The notes: generated by a model not told the origin, from the sequence alone. Positions 16,013 through 23,393 are shown, counted from the stretch's first letter. The stretch: 32,498 nt of DNA from an uncultured Lachnospiraceae bacterium (GCA_900320485.1 ONSO01000055.1:1-32498), one strand, 5' to 3'. Made by a program: numbers and translations.

Positions 16013-16999
16013 ATGAAAGAGAAACAAGAACAAGTACTTAAAAAATCCGCTAACGCAAATGGCTCCGCACCGGCAAACGCGGATAATGGCAAGTCCGTAA
16101 AAGGAAGCAGAAAACGCGGCTTCACCCTCCTCATCATAAGCCTGATCCTTGTGATCGCAAGCTCCTTCTACACAGGCTGGGCAAAACAGAGCACCTATCA
16201 GGAATCCAGGCTCATAGGAGCTGAACTGGATTCCGTAAAGCTTAAGATCAGCAAGATCGAATCGGGTAAAGAGGAAGGAAATCTGGAAAACCTTAAGCAC
16301 ACAAAGGATTCCCTTTCCAACGAAAAGCTTCGCCTGGAGCGCCCTTATTCCTTTGGCCTGACAGTACTCTTCCTTGCGATCGCCCTGCTGATCAAGGGCC
16401 TTTACAACGCCATCATCGGCGTTCACCCTTCACAGGCCATTGACACAAAGCGACTTGCCATGGCAGGCCTCATGGCCGCCCTCTGCTACGTGGGCTTTGC
16501 CTTTTTTAAGATCGACATCCCCGTTGGAACGGAGAAGACCGCCTTCCATCTGGGCAACGTATTTTGTGTTCTCGCCGCCCTCCTCATGGGCGGATACTTA
16601 GGCGGCCTTGCAGGCGCCGTGGGAATGACCATCGGCGATCTGACCACCGCTTACGTCACCAGTGCTCCCAAGACCTTTTTGCTAAAGCTCCTCATCGGTC
16701 TCATCGCAGGCCTGGTTGCCCATAAGATTTTTAAGCTGAACGAAGCGCATTCCAAAAAATACGTCGTGGGCGTAACCATTCTTTCCAGCATCTGCGGCAT
16801 GGCCTTCAACGTTGTTGCAGACCCTACGGTAGGGTATTTTTACAAGATCTATGTTCTTGGCATTCCTCAGGAGATTGCCACCGTATTTGCAAAAATGACG
16901 GCCCTCACCACGTCCGTAAACGCAGTGGTCGCCGTCATCGCCTCCACCGTATTTTATTTGGCCCTGAGACCCGCCCTGAAAAAGGCGGGCCTCCTGTAA
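16013..16999 (+). CDS. ECF transporter S-component with an N-terminal extension, probably for vitamin B6
   Basis: A 328-aa membrane protein. The C-terminal part (about 140-328) is an ECF S-component: DTKRLAMAGLMAALCYVGFA, then six hydrophobic helices with LGNVFCVLAALLMGGYLGGL and GAVGMTIGDLTTAYVTSAPK. S-components bind a vitamin and join a shared EcfA/A'/T module, not encoded here. The N-terminal 140 residues are unusual: a charged, Asn/Ala-rich cytoplasmic start, one membrane helix (about 40-58), a charged coiled coil (about 60-108) and a second helix (about 110-132). Normal S-components have about 190 residues. Because the kinase gene ends 4 nt upstream, pyridoxine or pyridoxal is the likely cargo (PdxU-like), an inference from context alone. 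Confidence 0.83.
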   Translation: MKEKQEQVLKKSANANGSAPANADNGKSVKGSRKRGFTLLIISLILVIASSFYTGWAKQSTYQESRLIGAELDSVKLKISKIESGKEEGNLENLKHTKDSLSNEKLRLERPYSFGLTVLFLAIALLIKGLYNAIIGVHPSQAIDTKRLAMAGLMAALCYVGFAFFKIDIPVGTEKTAFHLGNVFCVLAALLMGGYLGGLAGAVGMTIGDLTTAYVTSAPKTFLLKLLIGLIAGLVAHKIFKLNEAHSKKYVVGVTILSSICGMAFNVVADPTVGYFYKIYVLGIPQEIATVFAKMTALTTSVNAVVAVIASTVFYLALRPALKKAGLL

Positions 17000-17002
17000 T
17001 CC

Positions 17003-17105
17003 ATTCAAACCGCACCGCTACGTAAAGGCAGGACTCTCCGGCTATTCATACCGCACCGTTACGTAAAGGCAGGTCTCTCCGGCTATTCGAACCGCACCGT
17101 TACGT
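17003..17105. repeat. 41-bp tandem repeat copying the 3' end of the DUF4097 gene
   Basis: Units start at 17003, 17044 and 17085, 41 bp apart. The third lies inside the minus-strand gene and encodes its last residues (VTVRFE and stop); the first two are non-coding copies that still hold most of that sense sequence. The third unit matches over about 20 bp only. This fills the 83-bp gap after the ECF gene, and no clear terminator is visible for either gene. Confidence 0.85.
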
Positions 17106-18093
17106 TGCCGACGGAGCACTCCAGCTTCATCTCCCGGCCTGCGTCATTGTCAATCTTCTGACTATTGGCCAGGCCGGAGTACTTCCTGCCGTCTAAGTCA
17201 ACGTTGCCGGCAGCGCACTCTATCTTGTAATCAAAATCCGTCACCTTGTTGGAAAGCTTCAGGTCGATGTTTCCCATGGCACAGCTTACCTTTACGTCCT
17301 CATTGAGGACTCCCTTCAGGGAGAGGTTTCCCGCACCCACTTCGCAATCCAGCTTTCCAAGCTCCGCATCCGTAAAGGTGCCGTCCCCGGCGCCGATCTC
17401 CACTTTACATTCATCACAGATCACCTTTTCAGTGATCGCCTGACCTGCGCCGACTTCCAGCTTCAGTTGCTTTGCATAAAGCTCTTCCGTCCGGAAGATC
17501 CCTGCGCCCAGCTCCACCTCTGCCTCTTCGAAACAGTACTCTTCGGGTATATACAAAGTAATGACGGACTTCTTAATGTCAGCCCCGCTGATGGTCTTAT
17601 TCTTCAGCGTGCTGATGATCCTCAAGACATCCTCCTTAACGTAAGCCTGTAATTGACTGACTTCCTTTGCTTCGATCCAAAAGCCCTCATCCTCGGAACG
17701 CACCAGCTTCAGTTCACATCCGGCCACGTCAATGCGAAGCTTATCCACGTCTCCGGTCGAAAGCAGGTGCTTCTCAACGTTTCCGGTAAGGATTTCCTCG
17801 CCATCATCGTAAATGGTACCATAGTCCTCAATGTTATAAATCTTATTATCCGGGATTCCCACAAAAGCATTCTTTACGTCATCCGTGGAAAAGCCTCCAA
17901 CGTTGATTCCAAAGGACTCCGATGACGGATCCAGGTTGACGTTTACCTTCCCCCCGGTAACGCTCTGCACCACGGAGGATACCTGATCGGCACCGCCCAA
18001 AGCACATCCCGCAATGGCCAGTGCCAATCCGGCACCCAGGAAAAACAATGCTACGCACAAACACCCTTTTATAAATTTCTTCACTTTACTCAC
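17083..18093 (-). CDS. DUF4097 (putative adhesin, LiaG-like) envelope protein
   Basis: A 336-aa protein with an N-terminal hydrophobic segment (about 10-30, ending in AGCALGG, which may be a lipobox). A linker follows, then a repetitive beta-helix (about 115-336) built from strands with the pattern 'VELGAG', 'LEVGAG', 'VEIGAG', 'CEVGAG', 'CAMGNI', 'CAAGNV', 'CSVGNV', each about 20 residues apart. This is the DUF4097 signature. The domain occurs in envelope-stress operons with PadR and DUF1700, as here. The start is uncertain: GTG at 18093 has GGGAG almost touching it, while the in-frame GTG at 18084 would have it about 10 nt away. The gene lies 12 nt after the DUF1700 gene. Function is not known in detail; a surface or membrane-associated role in stress response is the usual proposal. 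Confidence 0.85.
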   Translation of the reverse strand: MSKVKKFIKGCLCVALFFLGAGLALAIAGCALGGADQVSSVVQSVTGGKVNVNLDPSSESFGINVGGFSTDDVKNAFVGIPDNKIYNIEDYGTIYDDGEEILTGNVEKHLLSTGDVDKLRIDVAGCELKLVRSEDEGFWIEAKEVSQLQAYVKEDVLRIISTLKNKTISGADIKKSVITLYIPEEYCFEEAEVELGAGIFRTEELYAKQLKLEVGAGQAITEKVICDECKVEIGAGDGTFTDAELGKLDCEVGAGNLSLKGVLNEDVKVSCAMGNIDLKLSNKVTDFDYKIECAAGNVDLDGRKYSGLANSQKIDNDAGREMKLECSVGNVTVRFE

Positions 18094-18105
18094 GCTCCCA
18101 CTCTC

Positions 18106-18954
18106 TTAAATATGATCAAAGGCTTTCTTAACGCCCTGAATACATTTCTTGCAAATGACGCCAAGAAGAAGCAAAAACACCACTGCGCTTGAAGGCAGAC
18201 ACCAAAAGGCAACCACTGCCAAAACAATGCTCACGGCAAAGAAAGAAAAAGAGGCTGCGCCAAAGGCAACGATCACGGAAAACCATGTCCCAACGATGCC
18301 AACGATCACGCCAAAAATTCCTGTTCCAATGCCAAATATGCCCGGTACAATGCAGATCAGGCCCAAAACGATCAGGATCCAAAGCCATGCAGGCCTGCCG
18401 CCTTTCGCCAGCACCGCCGTACCGCCTGACGCCCCTGCGCCTCCGAAGTTTCCTCCCCCGGCATAACCTCCCGCGCCTCCAGAGCTTCCTGCACTGCCAA
18501 AACCTCCCTTTCCGCCAAAACTCCCGGCGCTTCCAGTTGCGCCAAAGCCTCCCGAGCCTCCGTGACCTCCCGAGCCTCCGTGGCCTCCCGAGCCTCCGTG
18601 GCCTCCCGTTCCGTCAAAGCTCCCGTGACCTCCCGTTCCGCCTAAGTCTCCTGCGCCTCCGGTGCTTCCCGTACGGTCTTCCGTCTCTCCCTGCTTTGGT
18701 ACGATCTGGCCATATTTTGTAATGGCATGATCTCCCGCAGATGCGGAGGCAGGAATCACTTCTCCGCGAAGTTCTGCCTTAATGTTCTCTGCAATGTTCT
18801 TCGGACTTCCCAGTGAGCTGATCACGGATTGCTCATTTTCTGCGCCTGCATCCTCAAAATAATCATCATAATATTGCAGCGCCTCTTCTCTTTCAGCCTC
18901 GGGTATGTCTGCAAGCAAGCCTTTCAGCTGACTCATAAAACCATCTTTATTCAT
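18106..18954 (-). CDS. DUF1700 (HAAS-type) membrane protein with Gly/Ser/His-rich linker
   Basis: A 282-aa protein in three parts. Residues 1-75 form a helical cytoplasmic domain (FMSQLKGLLADIPEAEREEA, YYDDYFEDAGAENEQSVI), the DUF1700/HAAS signature seen next to PadR regulators. Residues about 90-185 are low complexity, mostly Gly with Ser, His, Phe and Ala, including three GGHGGS units coded by an 18-bp repeat at 18554-18607. Residues about 190-275 hold three to four membrane helices. The ATG at 18954 has AAGGAG 6 nt upstream; the longer GTG reading to 18978 overlaps the previous stop and is rejected. The domain is thought to bind or tune the PadR partner. The long Gly-rich insert is unusual compared with the short linkers I know in this family. 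Confidence 0.85.
   Translation of the reverse strand: MNKDGFMSQLKGLLADIPEAEREEALQYYDDYFEDAGAENEQSVISSLGSPKNIAENIKAELRGEVIPASASAGDHAITKYGQIVPKQGETEDRTGSTGGAGDLGGTGGHGSFDGTGGHGGSGGHGGSGGHGGSGGFGATGSAGSFGGKGGFGSAGSSGGAGGYAGGGNFGGAGASGGTAVLAKGGRPAWLWILIVLGLICIVPGIFGIGTGIFGVIVGIVGTWFSVIVAFGAASFSFFAVSIVLAVVAFWCLPSSAVVFLLLLGVICKKCIQGVKKAFDHI
18554..18607. repeat. 18-bp x3 repeat coding GGHGGS units in the DUF1700 gene
   Basis: Three adjacent 18-bp units GAGCCTCCGTGRCCTCCC. Related degenerate units extend over about 18440-18660. Confidence 0.85.
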
Positions 18955-18977
18955 CTCTTTCTCCTTCCCCTCCGTCA

Positions 18978-19316
18978 CTAACTCTCTGCATTTTCCACAA
19001 GGGAACGTCCTTCAAACAATCCCGTGATCTTGTCTGCGTATTGCCGCCACTCGCTCTCATAGAGATGCAACTGCGCCCATCCCCGGCTGGTCACTTTATA
19101 ATATCTTCTGTTTCGTCCCGAGCACTCCATGTCATAAACTTCCAGGCATTCATCCTTCTGCAGCCTTCGAAGGACCGGATACAACGTGGATTCTGACAGT
19201 TCAATGACCTGCCGTACCTCCTGCGTGATCTTATATCCGTACGTTCCTTCAGGCTCTCTGCTGACTACCGCAAGCACTATCGCGTCCAAGAGCGCTGCTC
19301 CCGTGTTAAAAACCAT
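18978..19316 (-). CDS. PadR-family transcriptional regulator
   Basis: A 112-aa winged-helix repressor. I start at ATG 19316 (MVFNTGAALLDAIVL), with AGGGG about 9 nt upstream; the upstream in-frame extension to 19481 runs through the promoter and operator and is not coding. Typical PadR motifs are present: LLDAIVLAVVSREPEGTYGY, KITQEV, ELSESTLYPVLRRLQKDE and RRYYKVTSRGWAQL. It is of the short PadR_s1-like type with a single C-terminal dimerisation helix. It leads the operon padR-DUF1700-DUF4097, and its stop lies 24 nt before the DUF1700 start. In known cases PadR represses its own operon; the palindromes in the leader (19397-19434) are fitting operators. Confidence 0.92.
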   Translation of the reverse strand: MVFNTGAALLDAIVLAVVSREPEGTYGYKITQEVRQVIELSESTLYPVLRRLQKDECLEVYDMECSGRNRRYYKVTSRGWAQLHLYESEWRQYADKITGLFEGRSLVENAES

Positions 19317-19396
19317 CTTATCACCCCTTACTCCAATATTTCTTGCGTTTCCACGGCTCCCAAAACTCCGTTTGGAGAATAATGCCGTTTTGCTAA

Positions 19397-19434
19397 ATAA
19401 TATTGTAGATATATCTAATATTATACGGCGTATA
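19397..19434 (-). promoter_or_regulatory. Nested palindromes in the padR leader, probable PadR operator
   Basis: ATAATATT (19397-19404) pairs with AATATTAT (19417-19424) around a second palindrome AGATATATCT (19407-19416). A third one, TATACG-G-CGTATA (19422-19434), overlaps the right arm. They lie just downstream of the predicted transcription start, where a repressor would block elongation or opening. Confidence 0.6.
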
Positions 19435-19452
19435 CTATTGTTCGTTGTCCAT

Positions 19453-19481
19453 ACTATACATCGTATAATATTGTTTGTCAA
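19453..19481 (-). promoter_or_regulatory. Sigma-A promoter of the padR operon
   Basis: Minus-strand TTGACA (plus 19476-19481), 17-bp spacer, TATAGT (plus 19453-19458). The leader to ATG 19316 is about 130 nt. It includes the palindromes and a further hairpin with CAAAAC pairing to GTTTTG around CTCC/GGAG (about 19358-19393). Confidence 0.85.
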
Positions 19482-19570
19482 TACCCATTTTAGAATTTTA
19501 GAAATTCTTTATTTTCCCGCGGCCTTTTTCCTTTGGATAATCCGTCTTTTGTGTACAAATTCGAGAAAAT

Positions 19571-19841
19571 TACCGTCCGTTCAACTTACCATGATTATTT
19601 TTTCGGTAGGGTAACAAGCTATTTGGAAAATGAATTACCGCTTATCTTTGATAACAATCTTCTTAGACGGTAATATTTCAGTAAATAGAGTTAGAATTCA
19701 AAGTAACCAAGCCATTCTTCTCCTAAAAATGAGGTAAAACATACCGCATTTATCTTGTTTTCTTAGAAATTGACGGTAAAAACAGAAAAACAATAAAAAA
19801 GGACTACCGCAACTTTCGTCGCGAAGTCCTCATATCCGGTA
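19571..19841. repeat. Array of four TACCG-N27/28-CGGTA inverted pairs
   Basis: TACCG at 19571, 19636, 19742 and 19805 is each followed by CGGTA at 19604, 19668, 19774 and 19837. Start-to-start distances within pairs are 33, 32, 32 and 32 bp. Pairs one and two, and three and four, are also spaced by 32 and 31 bp, so half-sites of alternating orientation recur about every three helix turns. Several are extended to ATTACCG or CGGTAAT. The sequences between share no clear similarity. The 19482-19872 gap holds no gene. Confidence 0.75.
19782..19830 (-). terminator. Terminator of the SGNH-hydrolase operon
   Basis: On the minus strand AGGACT (plus 19825-19830) pairs with AGTCCT (plus 19800-19805), with an inner CGC/GCG stem, and is followed by TTTTTTTATTGTTTTT. 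It starts 43 nt after the stop at 19873. One TACCG/CGGTA pair overlaps it. Confidence 0.85.
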
Positions 19842-19872
19842 ATTTTCCGGTCAATCGGCCCCTTTTCCCCTG

Positions 19873-21375
19873 TCACTCGCAGTAGCTAATGGAGAGAATC
19901 GTAAAGGCTTTGTCTTCACTGCCTTCCGCCATTTTCACTTCCAAAATATGGCTTGCGGACTCGTCTTCATCAAGCAGCAATGCAACGTTACAGTTGTTCC
20001 AGGCACCGGCTCCGTTGCCATTTAGCGTTGCAACCAATTCACCGTCAAGGTAAAAGCTTGCTTCTCCGAAATCCTTGCTGGTGGAGGTCTTATAATTCAC
20101 AAGGATTTTCTTACACTTCACCGAAAGCTTCATCGGATCATTTTTTGCTCCGGCTTCATGGTAAAAATTATTCGGGAAGGAAATTGCCTTGGTAAAGAAG
20201 GTGGTGACAACCTGTTCGTCCGTTCCGCCAAAGCTTCCCGTCTTAAGTCCTTTGACCTGGTGCCGGGAATCTATCTGCTTCATTCCCGTAAAATCCCTGC
20301 CCTTTACGGCTTCCTCAGGGATCGGCGCAGGATCACCTTCGGGCGCCGCATCTGCCTTTTCAAACAGATTCATAAGGCAATCCTTCATAAGCTTATGACC
20401 ATAAAACTTTGGATGATAATCATCACTAAAATAAAGCCCGGAGCTGATCCTGAAATCTCCCAGGGGCGTAAATACCGCCTTCTTAAGGCTGACCAGCGGG
20501 ATCTGATAATGCTTGGCGATGGTCAAAAAACTCTCCTGCGTATTCCATGCCGTCCTCGCCACGGAGCAAAGGGAGATCACTGCACAATCTTCTTTTGCCT
20601 TCAGCGCTTCATAGACAAGGCTTTCATAGGCTCTGCCGCCCGTCACTTCCTGCCAGTCATTTACCGCAAACTCAATGATCAAAAGATCCGGTGCCTGTCC
20701 AAGCGGCTCAATCACGTCCTGTTGATAACGCATAAGTCCAAGACATGAGGGCGTACCGGAAAGCCCTGCAATCACGTAATAAAGCTGCTCCTCAGGAGCT
20801 ACTGCATAGGTCTTCCCCAACTCCTCGACAAACTGATAGGCATATCCTTTGTCATTACTTCCGGCGCCTGCGCCTTCCGTAACGGATCCGCCAAGGATCG
20901 CTATGGTTACCTTTTCTCCCGCGCGAAGCTTCTCGATAAAGGCTTTGAGGCGGGCATAATTTCCCTCGTGCATCAAAGAGAGATGAACGGCCTCGGCATA
21001 AATCTCCTCCGCGCTGGGCGTGGGCTCCACAGTCGCCTCCGGCTGTCCCGCACCGGTTCCGCTCTCCACGCCGCTTCCGGACGCCCCTGCTTCGCTTCCG
21101 CTCTCCGCACCGCTTCCGGACGCCCCTGCTTCGCTTCCACTCTCCGCACCGCTTCCGGACGCCCCTGCTTCGCTTCCGTTCTGTCCTTCTCCCGCTTTGG
21201 AGACGCCTGTCTCACCGGAAGCCGACTGCGCGCTTTCCGTAATCGCATCGGAAGCCCCGTTGCCGCCAGCACACGCCGTCAGAGCCAATGCCATAAGCCC
21301 TGCTGCCGTTCCAAGGGCCAATCTTAGCCTAAACCTGTTTAAGCACTTTCCAAGACGATACTTCTTCCTGACCAT
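19873..21375 (-). CDS. SGNH/GDSL-hydrolase lipoprotein
   Basis: A 500-aa exported protein. The ATG at 21375 has GGAAGG 7 nt upstream, so the longer reading to 21405 is rejected. A basic, hydrophobic signal ends in a lipobox LTAC (cysteine about residue 35). A Ser/Gly/Glu/Ala-rich linker follows (about 40-115), with three 13-residue units GSEAGASGSGAES. The SGNH domain (about 125-345) has ILGGSVTEGAGA (block I, nucleophile Ser), GLSGT (block II), EFAVNDW (block III, Asn) and DDYHP (block V, Asp and His). A C-terminal beta-rich domain (about 370-500) may bind carbohydrate. Expected activity is deacetylation or de-esterification of a cell-wall or plant polysaccharide outside the cell. It is last of a run of minus-strand genes, 30 nt after the membrane protein gene. 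Confidence 0.9.
   Translation of the reverse strand: MVRKKYRLGKCLNRFRLRLALGTAAGLMALALTACAGGNGASDAITESAQSASGETGVSKAGEGQNGSEAGASGSGAESGSEAGASGSGAESGSEAGASGSGVESGTGAGQPEATVEPTPSAEEIYAEAVHLSLMHEGNYARLKAFIEKLRAGEKVTIAILGGSVTEGAGAGSNDKGYAYQFVEELGKTYAVAPEEQLYYVIAGLSGTPSCLGLMRYQQDVIEPLGQAPDLLIIEFAVNDWQEVTGGRAYESLVYEALKAKEDCAVISLCSVARTAWNTQESFLTIAKHYQIPLVSLKKAVFTPLGDFRISSGLYFSDDYHPKFYGHKLMKDCLMNLFEKADAAPEGDPAPIPEEAVKGRDFTGMKQIDSRHQVKGLKTGSFGGTDEQVVTTFFTKAISFPNNFYHEAGAKNDPMKLSVKCKKILVNYKTSTSKDFGEASFYLDGELVATLNGNGAGAWNNCNVALLLDEDESASHILEVKMAEGSEDKAFTILSISYCE
21055..21180. repeat. 39-bp x3 repeat in the linker of the SGNH lipoprotein gene
   Basis: Three nearly identical 39-bp units code for the 13-residue repeat GSEAGASGSGAES. 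The unit keeps frame, so copy number changes alter linker length only. Confidence 0.85.
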
Positions 21376-21405
21376 TTTTTTGCCTTCCTTTCCTGCCCCG
21401 GTCAA

Positions 21406-21894
21406 TTATTTTCTTTTTTTCATCACCATCATGGCCACCAGCGGCGCCACCAAAACCGCCAATACATAGCTAATGATAATGGAGGGAATAAGAAGCGGTC
21501 CCCATCCGTTAAACCACATGCCCAACAGAGGCGGCGCCTGCTGCGCCGGAATCTTGGAGTGTGCCTGTGCCACGTTTACAAAACTGACAATGGCACTGAC
21601 GATCACGGAATTCCCCAAGGACAGGGGAATGGAATTCAAAAGATTAAATTTCATGGACGGCGGGACTGCCTTTGCCTTATCGCAAATCACCTTTCCCAAC
21701 TTTCCCAAAGGGATCAACAGAGCCACCAAAATCCCCACAACGACCGACTCTGCCACGTTGATCAGACAAAAGATCGGAAACGGCGGCGTTTGTGCCTTGG
21801 GATCATGCGAGATAACAACAGACGCCACAATTCCCATGGCTACGGACATGATCACTGCCATGATCAAATTCATTGCTCTCTCCTGTTTCTTCAT
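21406..21894 (-). CDS. Small integral membrane protein, family not recognised
   Basis: A 162-aa protein with about four membrane helices (about 8-28, 42-62, 84-108, 128-152) and a basic tail MKKRK. I start at ATG 21894 (MKKQERAMNL), which has AAAGGAGG about 6 nt upstream. The ORF to 21999 overlaps the previous gene and lacks a site. I see no catalytic motif. It lies 16 nt after the upstream membrane protein gene and 30 nt before the SGNH lipoprotein, so it is probably in one operon with both. Partner in export or modification of the envelope is a guess only. Confidence 0.75.
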   Translation of the reverse strand: MKKQERAMNLIMAVIMSVAMGIVASVVISHDPKAQTPPFPIFCLINVAESVVVGILVALLIPLGKLGKVICDKAKAVPPSMKFNLLNSIPLSLGNSVIVSAIVSFVNVAQAHSKIPAQQAPPLLGMWFNGWGPLLIPSIIISYVLAVLVAPLVAMMVMKKRK

Positions 21895-21910
21895 TGTTTT
21901 CCTCCTTTGC

Positions 21911-22348
21911 TCATAAGAAGTACATGGAAATAATGATAAATCCCAATCCCAATCCACTGACCAGACCTGTAATGCAGGTTGCCACGGCAAATCTGTCAAA
22001 CACCCTTCCCAGCCTTTTATTTACCAGCACGTGGTAGGTTTTATCCTCCCGGTAAAGCCTGTTTCGGAACACTCCCTCCTCCGGGAACAAACAAGGGATC
22101 TCCTCCCCGTCCACGGAATAAAAAGCGACCTTATACTTCGATCCCTCCGTTGGAAGGTCAATGCCCACAAACTTTGCTTCCTTCCACTTCGACGTCAAAA
22201 GAAGAACTCCGCATGCAATGAAAATCAACACCAAAAGCCCCGACGTCAAAAGCAAAAATCCGGACATACCGAACAGAACGTACCCCAGATTCCCTGTCAG
22301 TACACTGACAAAAATGGCAACGATGATCAGAATCAGCAAAATTTCCAT
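21911..22348 (-). CDS. Small membrane protein with cytoplasmic or surface loop, family not recognised
   Basis: A 145-aa protein. I start at ATG 22348 (MEILLILIIV), with GAGGG about 8 nt upstream; the longer reading to 22402 is a translation of an inverted repeat. Two hydrophobic stretches (about 2-50) are followed by a soluble part (about 52-118) with YKVAFYSVDGEEIPCLFPEE and YREDKTYHVLVNKRLGRVFD, then a final membrane helix (about 120-143). The soluble part resembles in layout the DUF3592-type or YxxF beta-strands of small envelope proteins, but I cannot assign it. The next gene follows after 16 nt. Confidence 0.75.
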   Translation of the reverse strand: MEILLILIIVAIFVSVLTGNLGYVLFGMSGFLLLTSGLLVLIFIACGVLLLTSKWKEAKFVGIDLPTEGSKYKVAFYSVDGEEIPCLFPEEGVFRNRLYREDKTYHVLVNKRLGRVFDRFAVATCITGLVSGLGLGFIIISMYFL

Positions 22349-22363
22349 ATACTTTCCCTCGGA

Positions 22364-22402
22364 TTGCATAATTGCTTCGCAATTTGCTTCGCAATTATGC
22401 AA
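22364..22402. repeat. 12-bp-arm inverted repeat at the start of the membrane-protein pair
   Basis: TTGCATAATTGC (22364-22375) and GCAATTATGCAA (22391-22402) are exact complements. Inside, TTGC-TTC-GCAA can fold in two alternative registers. It lies 16 nt before the start codon at 22348. No T-tract follows on either strand, so it is not a standard terminator. Confidence 0.8.
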
Positions 22403-22433
22403 CTATTTTACCACGTGAGAGGACTGTCTGACA

Positions 22434-22460
22434 AGCGTTTGCGGGCAGATCCGCAAAGCT
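22434..22460. other. Hairpin between permease and small membrane protein genes
   Basis: AGC-G-TTTGCGG (22434-22444) pairs with CCGCAAA-GCT (22451-22460) with one bulged base and a 6-nt loop. It begins 34 nt after the stop of the permease gene. No T-tract follows, so it could be a processing or stabilising hairpin. Confidence 0.5.
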
Positions 22461-22493
22461 TAAGAAACCAGATGCGGGGCCGCTTTCCGACGG

Positions 22494-23393
22494 TCAAAAG
22501 AAAAGATTGACCGCCAACCCGCACAGAAAGGAAAAAGACATGACAAAAGCCAGATACAAAAGGAAACGCTTCATTCCCATAACAATTTTCAGGGCGCCCA
22601 GATTGGTGATCTTCGTTGACGGCCCCGTCAGCATAAAAGCCGTAGCCGAGCCAAGGCTCATGCCCTCTGACAGCCATTGCTGCAACAGCGGGATCGTTCC
22701 TCCGCCGCAGACGTATACGGGTACGCCAATGGTTGCCGCCATAAGGATTCCCCACGCCTCATTTCCCCCAAATACGTCGACCATCATTTTCTGAGGCACG
22801 TAGCGCTGAAACAGCGCAGACAGAAGAATACCAAGCAAAAAATATCCTCCCGTAGCCTTAAAGTTCCTCCAAAAATTCAAAAGATAACGCACGATCAGAT
22901 TGGGATGCACGTCCTTGCCGGCCCTCTCTGAGAAACCCGTAAAATCAAAAAAGTCCTTGTCTCGATAAAAGAAATGTACCAGAAGTCCTGCCGCAAGGCC
23001 GCACAGAAAACAACTCCCGATCCGCACGGCCAGCGCTTTCGTTCCAAGCGCGGCACTGTAAATGATCAACTGGGGATTTAAAAGAATGGATGCCATCATA
23101 AATGCCGCCAGCCAATCCTCCCGCATACCCTGCTTTCGAAAGCTTGCCGCGATGGGAATGGTTCCATACATGCAAAGGGGCGAGGCAATTCCCAAAAAGC
23201 AGGCAGGAATAATGCCAAGGAGCCCCCATTTTTTATTCTTCATACCTGCAAACAGCCCATGGATCCTGTCCTTTGCAAAAACGGATACCAAAGATCCGAT
23301 GGCCATTCCCAATACCCAATACCAAAAGATCTGACGAAGCTGTACGTCAAAATAATACCATACGTAAATAAATTCTCTTTTTAAGATTGCCAT
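22494..23393 (-). CDS. Permease of the DUF318/YraQ (ArsP-like) family
   Basis: A 299-aa membrane protein with about eight helices in two similar halves. I start at ATG 23393 (MAILKREF); GGGAG lies about 10 nt upstream. The first half holds the signature IASPLCMYGTIPIAASFRKQ, the second VPVYVCGGGTIPLLQQW, each with a conserved Cys and a GTIP turn, and then GPSTKITNLGAL. These mark the 'permease' family PF03773, which includes ArsP, an exporter of organic arsenicals, and YraQ/YcgR of unknown cargo. The paired cysteines fit binding of a thiophilic or metal ligand. No arsenic regulator is near, so cargo is unknown. It follows the DUF362 gene by 72 nt. Confidence 0.85.
   Translation of the reverse strand: MAILKREFIYVWYYFDVQLRQIFWYWVLGMAIGSLVSVFAKDRIHGLFAGMKNKKWGLLGIIPACFLGIASPLCMYGTIPIAASFRKQGMREDWLAAFMMASILLNPQLIIYSAALGTKALAVRIGSCFLCGLAAGLLVHFFYRDKDFFDFTGFSERAGKDVHPNLIVRYLLNFWRNFKATGGYFLLGILLSALFQRYVPQKMMVDVFGGNEAWGILMAATIGVPVYVCGGGTIPLLQQWLSEGMSLGSATAFMLTGPSTKITNLGALKIVMGMKRFLLYLAFVMSFSFLCGLAVNLFF

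Noticed and set aside
22364..22402. Rho-independent terminator after the permease gene
   Set aside because: Perfect stem but no T-tract on either strand and it lies directly before a start codon.
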